64,000 bases of DNA from Ooceraea biroi. Its lineage: Eukaryota > Arthropoda > Insecta > Hymenoptera > Formicidae. The notes below the pieces were generated by a model that was not told where the DNA came from, searched no databases, and saw only the letters and a program-made list of their open reading frames with translations. Positions 62,358 through 64,000 of the stretch are shown here, piece after piece. The DNA is taken from assembly GCF_003672135.1 (NCBI RefSeq), contig NC_039517.1, positions 1,178,001 to 1,242,000 on the forward strand, read 5' to 3'. Position 1 is the first letter of the stretch. The number at the start of each line of letters is the position of its first letter. The position numbers were made by a program, and so were the translations under genes.

Positions 62358-63420
62358 CGTTATCGTATTATCGTATTGCGGCGCCTCGCTGCCGGGACTC
62401 GCTCTTGTCCTTACGTAAATTCCTGCAAACAAAGATTTACACCGATAAAACCGTGCTACCGCCTTGCACTTCTCTCCGTTGTCTTCTCTCACTCTCTATC
62501 TTTCGCGTTCTTAGTCTTCTCGACGAGCTTGCGAAACCGCGCCGAGTAAACGGGAGGCGACGTCCGCCGCCCACTTTAATATTCCTCGTTTCCATAAAAA
62601 TATGACGCTCCTTGCGGGAATCTCGAGACGAGACACTCGCGACGAGGATCCCGCCACGAGCCGCTTGACCCGCGACGAAAATCGACTGCGATCGAATCTC
62701 CGGGAGCGACAGATTCGACGCGACCGCGTGTCGATACGTCCCCGTTGACTCGACATTGCATAAAATGGAGGAGCTATTCTTGTTACATCTCTGCATCGTG
62801 ATGAAAAGAGCAACGCGCGTATCAGTCTGCGGACGTAACAGCCAAGCGTCGAGCAACCACGAAACATTGCGTTGACACGCATACAAATCGGGGGGACTGA
62901 AATATTTTTATATATGCAAAACATCATTCAGATAATAATCATGACATAATACCTATATACTTTAAACTTATATATATATATATATAATCGATCTTCAATT
63001 AATAGTTCAAGGAATGCTGAGCTATTTGAAACAGAATGACTGAAACACCATTAACCGCGTTTCAAGTTACGCTTGGTCCACGTATAACAATTAACTGATT
63101 ATTTAAAATAACGAAATAATTTTTTCCTATTTCCCTCATCACACCGTGCTACTTGAAATATCTCGCGCAACCACCGAAACGCACCGAAACGAGTAGCAAA
63201 GCGAGTAGCGGATAACGCTTCCCGGCGCGTGCCGGTTTTTACGTTTCCTCATCGACGCGTCGTAATTGTTTATCGAGTGTTCCAAGTTGACGCAATCCCG
63301 CCGAATCGATCTACGCGCGGAGGCAAAACACACAGCCCCTATGTTATAAGGGCTGGACTCGGGGGGAGGAGGCTGCCGCACGGCGGACGGGGCGGGCGGT
63401 GGCGGGTCACGGGTGGGTGG

Positions 63421-63433
63421 TGAATATGCAAAT
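63421..63433 (+). promoter_or_regulatory. Candidate POU/octamer-type site
   Basis: TGAATATGCAAAT contains the exact octamer ATGCAAAT. The 10-mer TGAATATGCA also occurs at 23212, 42817 and 44364. Exact octamers on either strand also occur at 2764, 9917, 25841 and 47366. Binding is an inference from motif alone. Confidence 0.3.
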
Positions 63434-64000
63434 GTAATTGATATTACTTTTTAAATATTCCCCACTCTACCCGACAGAGAGAGGGGCCACCCGTCTGTCG
63501 CTCGCTCGCTCGCCTGCAGCGGAGGGTGCGCCTGCTTTATACACTCTTACTCTAAGTGCCTTTTACTCCCCATCCCTCTCCCTTCCTCCCGTTCCCCCGT
63601 TCGGCGACTGCAGCGTGCGGCACCGCAACCCCGTAAGTAAAGGTAATTAATAGACCCCGAAGACCTATCGCGCGAGATTTTCGCCGGATAACGGGCAGTA
63701 GTTACCGTGCCAGCGCACCGTGGCGAATTACCGCCGTCTCGATAACTCGCGAAATATCATTCTTGCTGGATATAACTCCTTTTTGCCGCCTGGGTTGCCT
63801 ATCTCGCGATACGAACGACTGCGGAAAACTGAAATAACGAGGGAAAACGAAAGAGACGGAGAACGAACCGGTCGCCGCAGCCGAGAGACTTAATTCGGCC
63901 GCGGCGTAAGTTAACGTTGACGTTGGTGGTTAATGGTAACGTTAAACGCGCATTAAATCGTTAATGTGCGAAGGAGACAAAGAAGGGTATAATAACACTG

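Larger units (their letters stand above)
62040..64000. other. Noncoding right end of the window
   Basis: It holds an (AG)16 run at 62322-62354, an AT-rich part at 62890-63130 with (TA)9 at 62969-62987, and an octamer-like TGAATATGCAAAT at 63421-63433. Otherwise it is GC-rich, with no supported exon. Confidence 0.5.

Noticed and set aside
3210..62600. TTTATGG / CCATAAA words as an enriched Hox-type motif
   Set aside because: About eleven occurrences were noticed against roughly eight expected for any 7-mer on both strands, so there is no clear enrichment.

Overview
This window looks like nuclear DNA from an insect, most likely a hymenopteran such as an ant. That assignment is an inference, not a species call. 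The evidence is mariner and DDE_3-type transposase remains, several TTAA- and TA-flanked inverted-repeat elements, abundant undepleted CpG, and dense dinucleotide and tetranucleotide microsatellites. I could not support any host protein-coding gene, tRNA, rRNA or recognisable conserved microRNA. The long open frames are low-complexity (Arg/Ser/Pro-rich, or from GA/CT tracts), overlap one another on both strands, and lack recognisable domains. The only recognisable protein homology is in two dead transposase genes, at 191-1206 and 16269-16563, both on the minus strand.

Layout: a decayed mariner with intact ends lies at 113-1377. GC-rich unique sequence follows, interrupted by a 746-bp Transib-like element at 4261-5006 whose ends resemble V(D)J recombination signals (heptamer, 23-bp spacer, AT-rich nonamer) and which is flanked by 5-bp CGGCG repeats. 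From 5012 to about 15900 the sequence is GC-rich, with long pyrimidine or purine tracts. A truncated DDE_3 transposon lies at 15940-16565 and a 162-bp-period tandem repeat at 19921-20465. Two nearly identical TTAA-flanked elements lie in opposite orientation at 27592-28484 and 61145-62035. Between them are an 879-bp inverted-repeat element (32273-33151), a 201-bp mariner-type MITE (38800-39000), an AT palindrome block (41615-41822) next to a 297-bp element (41825-42121), a transposon terminal fragment (about 45100-45509), a piggyBac-like MITE (45564-46039), and a TTAA element (58647-59462) with a second MITE nested inside it (58745-59223).

Together about 7 kb of the 64 kb is transposon-derived. 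Most of the AT-rich islands in the otherwise GC-rich sequence coincide with insertions, so composition alone marks many of them. The rest may be intergenic or intronic regulatory sequence. A repeated TGAATATGCA / octamer-like motif and several strong short hairpins are the main unexplained signals. The most noteworthy system is the Transib-like element with RSS-like ends. Next is the set of TTAA-target families, two of which begin with GGGG. Third are two otherwise unrelated elements that share a CCCGA-T-GAAAT terminus.
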